Shown: positions 24,832 to 33,802 of the stretch, one piece after another
Layout: the number at the start of each line of letters is the position of its first letter
Numbering within the stretch: position 1 is the stretch's first letter
DNA from: Betaproteobacteria bacterium
GTDB taxonomy: Bacteria > Pseudomonadota > Gammaproteobacteria > Burkholderiales > CAIKXV01
Length of the DNA stretch: 64,000 nucleotides
Reading direction: 5' to 3'
Assembly: GCA_021298815.1 (NCBI GenBank)
Contig: JAJTHE010000037.1
Span: 1 to 64,000 of the forward strand
The notes under the pieces: generated by a model
Told to the model about the DNA's origin: nothing
The model's database searches: none
The model's input: the letters and a program-made list of their open reading frames with translations, nothing else
Program-made: the position numbers and the translations under genes

Positions 24832-25824
24832 TCAGCGCGCGCGGCCGAACACGGCAGCCCGGAGGCGGTCGCTTTCGGTCGCGAACTCGCGCACGTACCG
24901 GACGGTGGTCTCCACGTCGAACGGCGTCGGGTCGGCGCCCAGCGCCTGCATCCGCTCGGTCACCGCCGGCTGCCTTGCGGCTGCGACCAGTGCGGCATTG
25001 AGTCGCTGCACGGCACTGGCCGGTGTCGCGCCCGGCGCCCACAGGCAAAGCCCGCCATTGAAACGGTAACCGGGCAGCCCGGCCTCCTCGGCGGTCGGGA
25101 CATCCGGCAGCGCGACCAGGCGCCTGTCCGACAGGACCGCCAGCGCCTTCAGGCGGCCGCTCCTGACCATCGGTATCCCGGCCGCCGAAGGCAACACCGC
25201 GTACGAAAGACGGCCGCCGACCAGGTCATTGACCGGGCTGTCCTTGTACGGCACGTGCAGCGCAGTAAAGCCCATCGTGCGTGCCAGCCGCTCTCCCTGC
25301 AGGTGCGGCGTGCTGCCTTCTCCGGTGGACGGGTATGCGATGGGGGCGGACGCAGCCTTCGCCCTTCCCGCGAAGTCCGACAGCGAGGCAACGGGGCTGC
25401 TGGCCGGAACCAGGACCAGCCAGTGATCGAGCAGCAGGCGCCCTACAGGCGTGAGGTCCTTGAACAGCGCCAATGGAGCACGTCCCTGCGCCTCGAACGC
25501 GAAAGTGATGGAATCGCCCGAGCATCCGCTGACGTTGAGCGTGTGCCCGTCCGGGCTCGCCGCGGCCACCGCCGCAGTGGCGATCGTGCCGCCTGCGCCG
25601 GGCCGGTTCTCGACGACCACGGGATGCCCGAGCGACGCTGCCATGGGCTCGGCCAGCAGTCGCGCCACGACATCGGGGGCGGAGCCCGGCGGCGAGCCGA
25701 TGAGCAGCCGAACCGGCTGGGTCGGGAACGCGTCAGCCGGGTGCGATGCCATCAGCAACGCGATGGCACCAGCCGACCACAGCGCGCGAGCGAGACTTCG
25801 GGGTACGCGGGAAGCAGATGGCAT
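24832..25824 (-). CDS. Bug-family solute-binding protein with divergent ligand loop
   Basis: 330-residue exported binding protein. A signal peptide ends near DAF (about residue 33). Ligand loop LIGSPPGSAPD lacks the second glycine of the usual pattern. NRPGAGG is normal, SPDGHT replaces the ADGYT block, and VPYKDSPVND has aspartate where glycine is usual. Several contact residues thus differ, suggesting an unusual ligand. Start chosen behind CAGGAG. Divergent from a LysR regulator 106 bases away that probably controls it. Confidence 0.9.
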   Translation of the reverse strand: MPSASRVPRSLARALWSAGAIALLMASHPADAFPTQPVRLLIGSPPGSAPDVVARLLAEPMAASLGHPVVVENRPGAGGTIATAAVAAASPDGHTLNVSGCSGDSITFAFEAQGRAPLALFKDLTPVGRLLLDHWLVLVPASSPVASLSDFAGRAKAASAPIAYPSTGEGSTPHLQGERLARTMGFTALHVPYKDSPVNDLVGGRLSYAVLPSAAGIPMVRSGRLKALAVLSDRRLVALPDVPTAEEAGLPGYRFNGGLCLWAPGATPASAVQRLNAALVAAARQPAVTERMQALGADPTPFDVETTVRYVREFATESDRLRAAVFGRAR

Positions 25825-25892
25825 GGACGACTCCTGATGAGAAAGTCGACCGATGCTGCCCGCCCACCCGGCCGGCGGCAATGCTCCGCTCT

Positions 25893-25909
25893 GCTAATCT
25901 CCCTTCAGC
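25893..25909. promoter_or_regulatory. LysR-type box (GCT-N11-AGC)
   Basis: GCT at 25893-25895 and AGC at 25907-25909, separated by 11 bases, give the classical T-N11-A dyad in the divergent LysR/Bug gap. A second small dyad, CTGC-TTAC-GCAG (25913-25924), overlaps the LysR gene's ribosome binding site, fitting autoregulation. Confidence 0.55.
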
Positions 25910-25930
25910 ATTCTGCTTACGCAGGAAGGG

Positions 25931-26938
25931 ATGATGGGCATCCACAAGCTTCGCGGTCTCGAGTACCTGGTAGCGGCGATCGATGGCGGCAGCTTCAGCG
26001 CAGCCGCCCGCCGCCTGGGGGTGTCGACGCCATCGGTCCACCGCCTGGTGCAGGCGCTGGAGGCAGAACTGGGCGTTGCCCTGATCGACCGCTCGGCACT
26101 GCCGCTGCGACCGACCTCCCATGCTTCGGCCTACGTCGATCGCGCGCGCGGACTCCTGTCCGAACTGCGCGAACTCGACGCCAGCCTGGCCGACCAAGGC
26201 AACGCGCCGCGAGGGACGATCTCGCTGGCCGCGGACAGCGTGGTACGGGAGTACCTGCTGCCGGACATGATCACAGCCTTCCATGCATGCCATCCCGACA
26301 TCGAGGTACAGGTGATGGAGGCCGGTTCGGTGCGGGACCTGGCCCGGCTTGGCACCGACATGCTGATGCAGTCCGGATGGCCTCCCGCGCAGGATGCCGT
26401 CCTGCGCACGCTCGCCGACACCCGATGGCTGGTCGTCGCCACGCCCTCGTACTGGATCCGCCATGGCGAGCCGAAGCAACCGTCCGACCTGGCGAGTCAT
26501 CCGTGCGCGCTCTACCGCACGCCCTTCGGAGAGGTTCTCAGCAAATGGATGTTCGTGCGCGAGGGCCGGAAGGAAACTGTCGACGTGGACGGCTGGCTGG
26601 TCAGCGACTGTCGCAGCGTGCTGGACGGACCGCTCCTTGCAGGACAGGTCGTCGCGCGCATCAACGACTTCTCGATTCGTCGCGCGCTCGGCGACGGCAG
26701 CCTGCAACCGGTGCTGCTGGACTGGACCGGCCTGCATTCGCCCCCGATCAGCCTGGTCGTCAAGCGCTCGCTGACCCGCCAGCCCCGGGTGCGCGCCTGG
26801 ATGGACTTTGCCGTGGAACACGCGGAACGGCTGGCACGGCAGCGGCTCCCTGCCGGATTGCCGGCCGTTCGACCGTCGGAGAGACCGGAGTGGTGGAAGC
26901 GACGCGTGTCGGCAGGGCCTCGGGATGCAGCCAGATAA
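25931..26938 (+). CDS. LysR-family transcriptional regulator
   Basis: 335-residue regulator. A winged helix-turn-helix at about residues 5-62 (GGSFSAAARRLGVSTPSVHRLVQALE) precedes an effector-binding domain (about 90-300). The ATG has AGGAAGGG just upstream. It is divergently arranged with a Bug gene, the usual layout for a LysR regulator and its target. The C-terminal 40 residues are rich in arginine and proline and beyond the usual domain end. The effector is probably the Bug ligand or a product of it. Confidence 0.9.
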   Translation: MMGIHKLRGLEYLVAAIDGGSFSAAARRLGVSTPSVHRLVQALEAELGVALIDRSALPLRPTSHASAYVDRARGLLSELRELDASLADQGNAPRGTISLAADSVVREYLLPDMITAFHACHPDIEVQVMEAGSVRDLARLGTDMLMQSGWPPAQDAVLRTLADTRWLVVATPSYWIRHGEPKQPSDLASHPCALYRTPFGEVLSKWMFVREGRKETVDVDGWLVSDCRSVLDGPLLAGQVVARINDFSIRRALGDGSLQPVLLDWTGLHSPPISLVVKRSLTRQPRVRAWMDFAVEHAERLARQRLPAGLPAVRPSERPEWWKRRVSAGPRDAAR

Positions 26939-27065
26939 AGGTCCTTGAAGCTGCCTGTCCACCGGGTTTCGGATGCGGAAGCAGACATCAACCGACCATC
27001 GCACAACAGGTTCGTCCATCAGTCCTTTCGGACCATGGGCAGCGGTGTCGGCTGTTGGACATCAG

Positions 27066-27600
27066 GTGAAGCTTGCTTCAGCGCTGCTGATCGCGAGCGT
27101 TGCCGCTGCGCCCGCGCACGCTGGCGTTTTTTCGACCATCGTCGGCTATTCGAGGAATGGCATCGGAACGTCTCGGCCTGGGCTGGGGCACCGGACGACG
27201 TGTACCTCGGACTGGGCGCGGGCAATGTCACCTTCGACTTCGGCACCAGCGTCGTGGTCAACCGACCCGGGCTCGTCGATCTCGATGTATGCGAGGTGGA
27301 CACGGACGCCGTGGAATTCAGCCTTATGACCATCGGAGTCAGCCAGGACGGGGTGACTTTCACCAGCATCAAGACCAGCGAAACCACGCTTGTCCGGACC
27401 AGTGGAGATTCCGTGCACGACAACAGCTTTGGCAGGTCCCACAACCTGGGCGCATTCGACTGGATACGCTACGTGCTCATCGATGGCCTGGGTACCGGTG
27501 GCGCGGGCGGGGCCAATGCAAGAGGCGCTGCGTGTCCCCGATCCGCAGCAAGCGTGTGCCGCGGGCTCTGGCGACCGGTGAAGTCTGGTCAACCGATCGC
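27066..27600 (+). pseudogene. Decayed PEP-CTERM-type exported protein
   Basis: A signal peptide (GTG start, VKLASALLIA then APAHA) opens in one frame at 27066. The body continues in a different frame from about 27190 (DDVYLGLGAGNVTFDFG, DGVTFTSIK, FDWIRYVLIDGLGTGG), and the last recognisable piece, ALRVPDPQQ, is back in the first frame near 27520. This order matches exported beta-sandwich proteins that end in a PEP-CTERM signal. At least two frameshifts and loss of the terminal helix make it non-functional unless the sequence is wrong here. Confidence 0.6.
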
Positions 27601-28108
27601 TCTCCATTGCTGGCCCAGGAAGACTGCGGCTGACGCATCTTCCTTGCAGGTCGAAATTCGTCGGAGCAGGATTCGGGCTACAGACTGAGGCTCAAGGTCC
27701 GGCGTACGATAAAGGCGAGCGAGGGTGCAGACACGAAAGCGAGATCAGGGCGCACCTGGGTGCCGGACTGGATCCCGGAACCGTGCGACTAGCGGGGACT
27801 GCAGGGCACAAGGGCTTTGTTTCTGGCCGCGGAACCCGATCCCCTGAGATGCGTGCCGGCGAACAATACTTTCGGGCGCCCCAGTCAGCCCCCGAACGCT
27901 GCTGCCTGCAATCGACCGGCCTCGCGCTCGATAACGCCTCACTCGCCCGTCTTCAGCCGCGCGCCGCCTGGCACGGCTTGGTTGGGCCTGCAGGCGCAGC
28001 CGCCGCGTCTGTGGTGCACCCGATGCGGCCTGTTCGACGCGCTGCAGGTCATGGGTGGTGCCGCCGCGCAGTCGGCCCGCGCTGGCGCGCAGGGTCCAAT
28101 CCTTCGCT
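27601..28108. other. 508-bp region without recognisable gene
   Basis: Between the decayed gene and the RlmN-like gene. No frame shows a recognised family, a signal peptide or a clear ribosome binding site. Base composition is more even than in nearby genes. It may contain more gene debris and the promoter of the next gene. Confidence 0.4.
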
Positions 28109-29182
28109 GTGAACCAGATCAAGGAACTCATCGCCCATCTGCACAGCCAGGGCGCGGGCCCGCGCCATGTGGCGGACCTGTTGCGCCTGTGGGTGCAGGC
28201 CCTGCCGCAGGGCCCGCGCCGCAGCCAGCCCGAGCACTTCCTGCCCCAGCGCGTGCGGCACGGCTTGCCCGCCTGGCAAGCCACGCTGCAGGGCCTGGCC
28301 ACACTGCAACAGCGCCACCCGGCTGAAGACGGCAGCGAACGCCTGCTGGTGAAGCTGGCCGACGGCAAGACCGTGGAAAGCGTGCTGCTGACGCCCGAGC
28401 GCATTCCCGGCCTGTGCGTCAGCACCCAGGTAGGTTGTGCCGTGGACTGCGGTTTCTGCATGACCGGGCAGGGTGGCCTGCTGCGCCAGCTGGGCAGCGC
28501 CGAGATCGTGGCGCAGCTGGCCCTGGCGCGCACGTTGCGGCCCGTGAGGAAAGTGGTCTTCATGGGCATGGGCGAGCCGGCGCACAACCTGGATGCCGTG
28601 CTCGAGGCTATCGAACTGATGGGCTCGCTGGGCAACATCGGCCACAAGAACCTGGTGTTCAGCACCGTGGGCGACCCGCGTGCCTTCGAACGCCTGATGG
28701 CACTGCGCGAAGGACAGGTGCGCCCGGCGCTGGCGCTGAGCCTGCACACCACCAAGCCGGGCCTGCGCGAACAGCTGCTGCCCCGTGCTGCCCGCATCGC
28801 GCCGGCCGAACTGGTGGCCGCAGGTACTGCCTACGCGCGGGCCACTGGCTACCCCATCCAGTACCAGTGGACGTTGATGCAGGGCGTGAACGACGGCGAC
28901 GACGAGATCGACGGCATCGTGCAGCTTCTGCACGGCCAGTACGCGGTGCTGAACCTGATCCCCTACAACAGCGTGCCCGGCCTGCCCTGGCAGCGGCCCA
29001 GCCGGGAACGTGCGGCCGAAATGGCGCGGCGGCTGCACAGCCGCGGCATCCTCACCAAGCTGCGCCAGTCGGCCGGGCAGGACGTGGACGGTGGCTGCGG
29101 CCAACTGCGGGCGCGCAGCGAAGGCAGCGAGGCCCCGGTCAGCAAGGCAGCAGCGCGGCGCATTGCCATTCAGCCGGGGTAA
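28109..29182 (+). CDS. RlmN/Cfr-family radical SAM RNA methyltransferase-like protein
   Basis: 357-residue radical SAM enzyme of the group that methylates C2 or C8 of adenines in 23S rRNA or tRNA. The cluster motif is CAVDCGFC (C-x3-C-x2-C). The two extra catalytic cysteines of RlmN appear to be conserved, one in GLCVSTQVGC just before the cluster and one in DGGCGQL near the C-terminus. GEPAHNLD and STVGDPRAF are SAM-binding blocks. It is shorter than standard RlmN at the N-terminus, so it is probably a paralogue. GTG at 28109 is the best start, since the family's N-terminal block begins there. It stands alone, and its codon use differs slightly from neighbours. Confidence 0.85.
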   Translation: MNQIKELIAHLHSQGAGPRHVADLLRLWVQALPQGPRRSQPEHFLPQRVRHGLPAWQATLQGLATLQQRHPAEDGSERLLVKLADGKTVESVLLTPERIPGLCVSTQVGCAVDCGFCMTGQGGLLRQLGSAEIVAQLALARTLRPVRKVVFMGMGEPAHNLDAVLEAIELMGSLGNIGHKNLVFSTVGDPRAFERLMALREGQVRPALALSLHTTKPGLREQLLPRAARIAPAELVAAGTAYARATGYPIQYQWTLMQGVNDGDDEIDGIVQLLHGQYAVLNLIPYNSVPGLPWQRPSRERAAEMARRLHSRGILTKLRQSAGQDVDGGCGQLRARSEGSEAPVSKAAARRIAIQPG

Positions 29183-29195
29183 GCCTGCAGGTGGC

Positions 29196-29212
29196 TGCCT
29201 GTCGCGCAGGCA
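29196..29212. terminator. Hairpin between convergent genes
   Basis: TGCCTG (29196-29201) and CAGGCA (29207-29212) form a perfect 6-bp stem with a TCGCG loop, placed between the RlmN-like stop and the convergent exported-protein stop. No T-run follows on either strand, so terminator function is tentative. Confidence 0.35.
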
Positions 29213-29232
29213 ACGGGACCAGATCCCGGTCT

Positions 29233-30126
29233 TCAGGGGCAGTTGGGATCCGCTGCCGGCCGCTGGGTGCCCTGGGCACCCCCGGTGACGGAACCCAAGG
29301 CACTGCCCAGCGCGGCCCCCAGGCTGCGCCCCCATCCACCCCCAAGCACCGCGCCGCCGACCTCGGCGCCGGCGCGCTGTCCCTCGGCCGCGCCGCCCTG
29401 TGCCTGGCGCGGCGGACAGTTCACGTTCGCGGTCGTGCTGCCGCCGGGCGCCGGCTGGGCAGCCGGTGCGCCCGCGGCGGCGGGCGCCGACGCAGCCGCG
29501 GGAGGGGCGGCCGGCGAAGCCGCGGCCGCCGGCGCGGACGACGTCGGGTCCTGGTCGGCCCGCACGAACTGGCGCGGCCCCTTCGCCCCGCCCGGCCACG
29601 GCGTCCAGTCGACGATGTCGTTGACCGAATAGGGCTGGCTCGAGGCGACCAGCGGCCGCGGCTGCGCGGGCGGATGGATAACGATCAGCGCGATCTTGCG
29701 GTCCCGCTCCGGCCCGGCGAACACGAACTCGACCCGGGTACCGGAGGTGAGCTGGAAGCCGCGCGCATCCATCGGGTTGCGGAACCATTCGCGCTTCATG
29801 CCGTCGGCCTCGGTGCGCGGCTGCAGCACGCCGTGCCAGCGCGCGACCAGGTCGGCGAACGGCACGGTGCTGGTGTAGTAGAACCGCTTGTACGGCCCGG
29901 AGCCGTCGCATTTCGGGTCGCCGGTGGTACGCGGTCCGTCGATCGTCAGTCCATCGAGGTCGGGCAGGCCGAGCTGCGCCGCGGACGGGGGATTGCGCGC
30001 CAGCGCGGCGCCTGCGGCCTTGGCGCGCTGGGGGCTGAAGTCGACGCAGTCGGCACGCACAGCCACGGCGGTCATCGATAGCACGATGGCCGTACCCAGC
30101 AGGATTGCACGCGATGCGAATGCCAT
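29233..30126 (-). CDS. Exported protein of unknown function with Ala/Pro linker and Gly-rich tail
   Basis: 297 residues with a signal peptide (about 1-25, ending VRA). The N-terminal domain (about 27-175) has two cysteines (C27 and C73) that could form a disulfide and ends near VDWTPWPGG. A low-complexity Ala/Pro linker follows (about 193-230), then a glycine-rich segment with small-residue spacing (GGAVLGGG, LGAALGSALGS) resembling a glycine zipper, and a final NCP. I do not recognise the family. It lies 65 bases downstream of the Rieske gene on the same strand. Confidence 0.7.
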   Translation of the reverse strand: MAFASRAILLGTAIVLSMTAVAVRADCVDFSPQRAKAAGAALARNPPSAAQLGLPDLDGLTIDGPRTTGDPKCDGSGPYKRFYYTSTVPFADLVARWHGVLQPRTEADGMKREWFRNPMDARGFQLTSGTRVEFVFAGPERDRKIALIVIHPPAQPRPLVASSQPYSVNDIVDWTPWPGGAKGPRQFVRADQDPTSSAPAAAASPAAPPAAASAPAAAGAPAAQPAPGGSTTANVNCPPRQAQGGAAEGQRAGAEVGGAVLGGGWGRSLGAALGSALGSVTGGAQGTQRPAADPNCP

Positions 30127-30191
30127 GACCGCTCCGGAAACGAATGCAGAGGCTTAATCCTCGCCGCGCAGGTCCGCTGCTGTCAATCGCG

Positions 30192-30545
30192 CTACAGGAA
30201 CACCTGCACTTCGCCGTCGAGCACCCTGACCGGATACATCGGCAACGGCGTCAGCCCATGCAGTTCGCGGCCCTGGTCGCCGAGGTCGAACTGCCATCCA
30301 TGCAGCGGACAGGTCAGCACCAGCCCGTCGAGCTCGCCCCGGTGCATCGGGCCGCCCGAGTGCGGGCAGAAATCATCGAACGCGTACATCCGCTCGTCGA
30401 CCGTGATCATCATCAGGCGCCGGCCACGCACGCTGGCCAGCGCCGCGCCCTCGATTAGGTCCGACTCGGCGCAGGCGACGCGCCATGCCGGCGCGTCGGG
30501 CGCGGCCTGGCCGGGCAGCGCGCCGGCTGGCGACGGATCAGGCAT
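30192..30545 (-). CDS. Stand-alone Rieske [2Fe-2S] protein
   Basis: 117-residue ferredoxin-type Rieske protein. Cluster ligands are C60 and H62 (CPHSGG) and C79 and H82 (CPLHGWQFD). The fold covers residues 20-117 with no transmembrane helix, resembling the electron carriers of aromatic dioxygenases or the small nitrite-reductase-like subunits. No oxygenase is adjacent. The start is 24 bases after the patatin stop, so the two genes are probably co-transcribed. Confidence 0.9.
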   Translation of the reverse strand: MPDPSPAGALPGQAAPDAPAWRVACAESDLIEGAALASVRGRRLMMITVDERMYAFDDFCPHSGGPMHRGELDGLVLTCPLHGWQFDLGDQGRELHGLTPLPMYPVRVLDGEVQVFL

Positions 30546-30569
30546 CTGCGCCGGCGCCCGGGTCGTCCG

Positions 30570-31748
30570 TCACTTCGCCGGCGTGTCGAACGCGTCGACG
30601 AAATGCGCCGCCTTCACCAGCTTCCTGCCGGCGACGCGGCCGAGGCGGTCGAGTTCCGGGATGTTCTCCGGCTTGTCCATCGCCTCCAGGTTCTTCAGCG
30701 CCTTCGCGCCGAGCGTCTCGCCCAGCGTGGAGGCGCACCACTCCTCCTGCAGCAAGACGTTGTAGCGCAGGTAGCTGCACATCGGCGTGCCACCCAGCGG
30801 CGGCTGGGCCTTGTCGAGTTCACGATCGATGCGACGCGCGGTCGGGCTGTTCGACAGCCACTGCATCACGGTCTCGACCTGGTCCGCGCAGTCTTCCATC
30901 AGGGCGCTCAGCGACATCACTGCATGGATCGCGGCGGTGCCCTTGACGATGCCGGCATGCCCGACCTCGGCGTTGGCCTTGCCGGTGCCGACCGACACTA
31001 CCAGCATGCGGTCCTCGCCCACCGGCCAGTTGAGCCGGTAGCCTTCCATCGTCGCGGTCATCAGCGCCTGCAGCGCGGGGTTGTTCGACGGCGTCACGCC
31101 GCCATCGACGAAGTCCCCGACCACGGCCTTCAGGCCGCCGGACGCGCGCCCGATGCGCAGCGTCTCGGGATCGAAGAAGTACGGCGCAGCGGTGCTCGCG
31201 CGCACCACCTGCCACAGCGGGTACTCGGCGTTGGGCACGGTGGTCGACTGGGTGCCGCCGCGGAAGTAGCGCGCCTTCGGGTTGTTGGTGATCGGCCACG
31301 CACTGCCGGTATCGAGGCGCTTGGTCACCACCAGCAGGCCGGTGCGGAAGTCCTTGCTGTCCATCGTGCGTTCGCCGAGCACGCCGATCAGCGCATCGCG
31401 CACCTTGTCGCCGTCGAACTTCGCGCGCAGGGCGCCCCAGCGGAGCAGGCTGCGCTTGAACACGACGTTGCCCAGGGCCATGTAGTGGTCGTGCACCTCG
31501 TCGACGCTCATGCCGAGCGACAGGGCCGCCGCGATGATCGCGCCGGTGGAGGTGCCGGCGATCAGGTCAAAGTAGTCGCACAGCCGGAAGTCGGGATCGC
31601 CGCCGTGGCGTGCGCGCAGCAGGGTCTCGATCTCGCGCAGCATGCCCAGGGTCAGCACCCCGCGCAGGCCGCCGCCGTCGAGGGCCAGGATGCGCTTCGG
31701 ACCGACCTTGGGATCGAGGTGTTCGGCAAGGCTGCGATAGCGCGCCAT
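30570..31748 (-). CDS. Patatin-like phospholipase
   Basis: 392-residue cytoplasmic lipid acyl hydrolase. Oxyanion loop DGGGLRG (24-30), nucleophile motif GTSTG with S67, and the catalytic aspartate in DGG at D215 form the full serine-aspartate dyad. No signal peptide. The patatin core ends near residue 300, and the helical C-terminal part (about 300-392) is of unclear role. ATG chosen at MARYRS; upstream in-frame sequence has no family resemblance. Confidence 0.9.
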   Translation of the reverse strand: MARYRSLAEHLDPKVGPKRILALDGGGLRGVLTLGMLREIETLLRARHGGDPDFRLCDYFDLIAGTSTGAIIAAALSLGMSVDEVHDHYMALGNVVFKRSLLRWGALRAKFDGDKVRDALIGVLGERTMDSKDFRTGLLVVTKRLDTGSAWPITNNPKARYFRGGTQSTTVPNAEYPLWQVVRASTAAPYFFDPETLRIGRASGGLKAVVGDFVDGGVTPSNNPALQALMTATMEGYRLNWPVGEDRMLVVSVGTGKANAEVGHAGIVKGTAAIHAVMSLSALMEDCADQVETVMQWLSNSPTARRIDRELDKAQPPLGGTPMCSYLRYNVLLQEEWCASTLGETLGAKALKNLEAMDKPENIPELDRLGRVAGRKLVKAAHFVDAFDTPAK

Positions 31749-31866
31749 GGCAGGCTCCAGGTGTGCTCGGGGGGCCATCATTCTTGCACGGGTGGCGCGC
31801 GGCTCCAACCGGGGCTGCCGCGGCGGATGCGCTATGCTCCATCGCACAGACGAGGAGGGGAACCCG

Positions 31867-32529
31867 ATGCCGACGCAACCGAACGTCGTCCTGTTCAGCG
31901 TGCACAGGGACGCGATGGACGCAGCCGTGCGTGCCTTCGCCAGCGACTGGCCCGAGGCGCGGATCAGCAACCTGCTGGACGACGGGCTGTTCAGCTGGGT
32001 GCGCGAGGCCGGTGGCGTGGTGCCGGAGATGTACGACGCGTTCCGTACGCTGGTGCGCTATGCGCTCTCGCGCCATGCCGAGGGCATCGTGTTCACCTGC
32101 TCGGCCTTCCGCGACGTGATCGATGCCTGCGCGAAGGAGTTCCCGATCCCGATGATCGGGCCGAACGAGGCGATGATCGAGCAGGCGCTGGAGGCCGGTT
32201 CGCGGTTCGCGGTGATGGCGACCGTCGGACCGACCATCCCCTCGTTCTCCGCCGAGATGCTCGATGTCGCGGCCGCGCGTGGCCGGAAGATCGAGCTCGT
32301 GCCGTACGTGGTCGACGGCGCCTTCGATGCGCTGGCCGGTGGCGACCCGGCCCGCCATGACGCGCTGGTCGCGGCGAAGGCGCGCGAGACCTCCGGCTGC
32401 GATGCGATCGTGCTGGCGCAGTTCACGCTGTCGCGGGCGGTGCCGGCGGTGGCCGGCGTGAGCCCGCTGCCGATCTTCAACTCGCCGGGCGCGGCGGTGG
32501 CGAAGATGCGCCGGCTCCTCGCACGCTGA
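31867..32529 (+). CDS. Asp/Glu racemase-superfamily protein with a single active-site cysteine
   Basis: 220-residue protein of the aspartate/glutamate/hydantoin racemase superfamily (maleate isomerase, arylmalonate decarboxylase relatives). The first active-site cysteine is present in IVFTCSAFRD (C78). The second position, normally cysteine, falls in VLAQFTLSRA and is not cysteine. A two-base racemase mechanism is therefore unlikely. Strong Shine-Dalgarno GAGGAGGGG before the ATG. It stands between a patatin gene and a Bug gene facing it. Confidence 0.83.
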   Translation: MPTQPNVVLFSVHRDAMDAAVRAFASDWPEARISNLLDDGLFSWVREAGGVVPEMYDAFRTLVRYALSRHAEGIVFTCSAFRDVIDACAKEFPIPMIGPNEAMIEQALEAGSRFAVMATVGPTIPSFSAEMLDVAAARGRKIELVPYVVDGAFDALAGGDPARHDALVAAKARETSGCDAIVLAQFTLSRAVPAVAGVSPLPIFNSPGAAVAKMRRLLAR

Positions 32530-32547
32530 CGCCCGGACGCTGGAGGA

Positions 32548-33537
32548 TCACTCCGGCTTGATGCCCACCGCGCGCACCACCTTGCCCCACTTCTCGTACT
32601 CGGACAGCACGAACTTGCGGAACTGTTCAGGGCCCGCCGGCGCGACGTCGGTGCCGGCCTTGCGGAAGCCCTCGACCACTTCGGGGGCCTTCACCAGCGC
32701 GACCGTCTCTCGGTGCAGCGCATCGATGACGGTGCGCGCGGTCTTCACCGGCACCGACAGGCCCATCCAGAACGTCGCGTCGTAGCCTGGCACCCCGGCC
32801 TCGGCAATGCTCGGCACGTCGGGCATCTGCGCCGAGCGCTGCGCGGTGGTGACGCCCAGCGCCAGCAAGCGGCCGGCGTTGTGGTGGGACAGCGCGATCG
32901 CGATGCCCGGGAAGCCGATCTTCACCTGTCCGCCGAGGACGTCCGCGATCGCCGCACCACTGCCCTTGTACGAGACATGGGTGACCTTGATGCCGGCCAT
33001 CGACATGAAAAGCTCGCCGAACAGGTGCTGGCCGCCGCCGACGCCCGACGAGGCCCAGTCGAGCTTGCCGGGCTGCGGCCGGGCCAGCGCGATCAGCTCC
33101 TTCACCGACTTCACTGCCAGCGTCGGATGCACCACCAGCACGTTCGGCGAGGAGGCGAACATCGCGACCTGGGCGAAGTCCTTCAGCGTGTCGTAGCCCA
33201 GCTTCGGATAGACATGCGGGCTCACCACGAACGGCGTGGCGGTGACCAGCACCGTGTAGCCGTCGGGCTCGGCCCTGGCCACGGTGGCGGTGCCGATCGC
33301 CCCACCGGCGCCCGGGCGGTTGTCGATGATGAACGGGCTGCCCATGCGCTCGGCGAGCCGGGTCGCGAGGATGCGGGTCGGTACGTCGGTCGCACCGCCG
33401 GCCGCGAACGGCACCAGCAAGCGCACTGGCTTCGCGGGATAGGCGGGGGCCTGTCCCTGGGCGAACGCGGAGGATGCCACCGCGAGCGCGCAGCCCGCCA
33501 GGGTCCAGCGTGCGTGGTGCCGATGGCTACGTTTCAT
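32548..33537 (-). CDS. Bug-family solute-binding protein
   Basis: 329-residue exported binding protein with a signal peptide ending SSAFAQG (about residue 28). Ligand loop LVPFAAGGATD has alanine for the second proline. NRPGAGG, EPDGYTVL and VSYKGSGAAIAD follow. Faces the one-cysteine racemase-like gene and is divergent from the next Bug gene across 265 bases. Possibly paired with one of them in uptake and use of a dicarboxylate. Confidence 0.92.
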   Translation of the reverse strand: MKRSHRHHARWTLAGCALAVASSAFAQGQAPAYPAKPVRLLVPFAAGGATDVPTRILATRLAERMGSPFIIDNRPGAGGAIGTATVARAEPDGYTVLVTATPFVVSPHVYPKLGYDTLKDFAQVAMFASSPNVLVVHPTLAVKSVKELIALARPQPGKLDWASSGVGGGQHLFGELFMSMAGIKVTHVSYKGSGAAIADVLGGQVKIGFPGIAIALSHHNAGRLLALGVTTAQRSAQMPDVPSIAEAGVPGYDATFWMGLSVPVKTARTVIDALHRETVALVKAPEVVEGFRKAGTDVAPAGPEQFRKFVLSEYEKWGKVVRAVGIKPE

Positions 33538-33802
33538 GACTTCCTCCGTTCGGGCAGCGCTCTTCGGCGCGGGGGTGGGATTCTATCCGAGCCGGTCTCG
33601 CCCGGATGCCCGCGCGGTGACACCATGGCCGCCCGCCATGCATACCCGCTCTCCGGTACAGTACAAAGGCATCGACCGGATGGATGCAGGCGTCATGCCA
33701 GCCAGCATGGCGGACGCCCATGAATGCGGGACGGCCGTCGGCAGCCGATGGCGTCGAGCCCGCAGCGTGTCCACGGCGATCGTCGAACTGGAGGAGAAAC
33801 CC

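Noticed and set aside
27601-28108. Small reverse-strand gene before the RlmN-like gene
   Set aside because: The open frames are arginine-rich without motif, start site or composition typical of this genome's genes.
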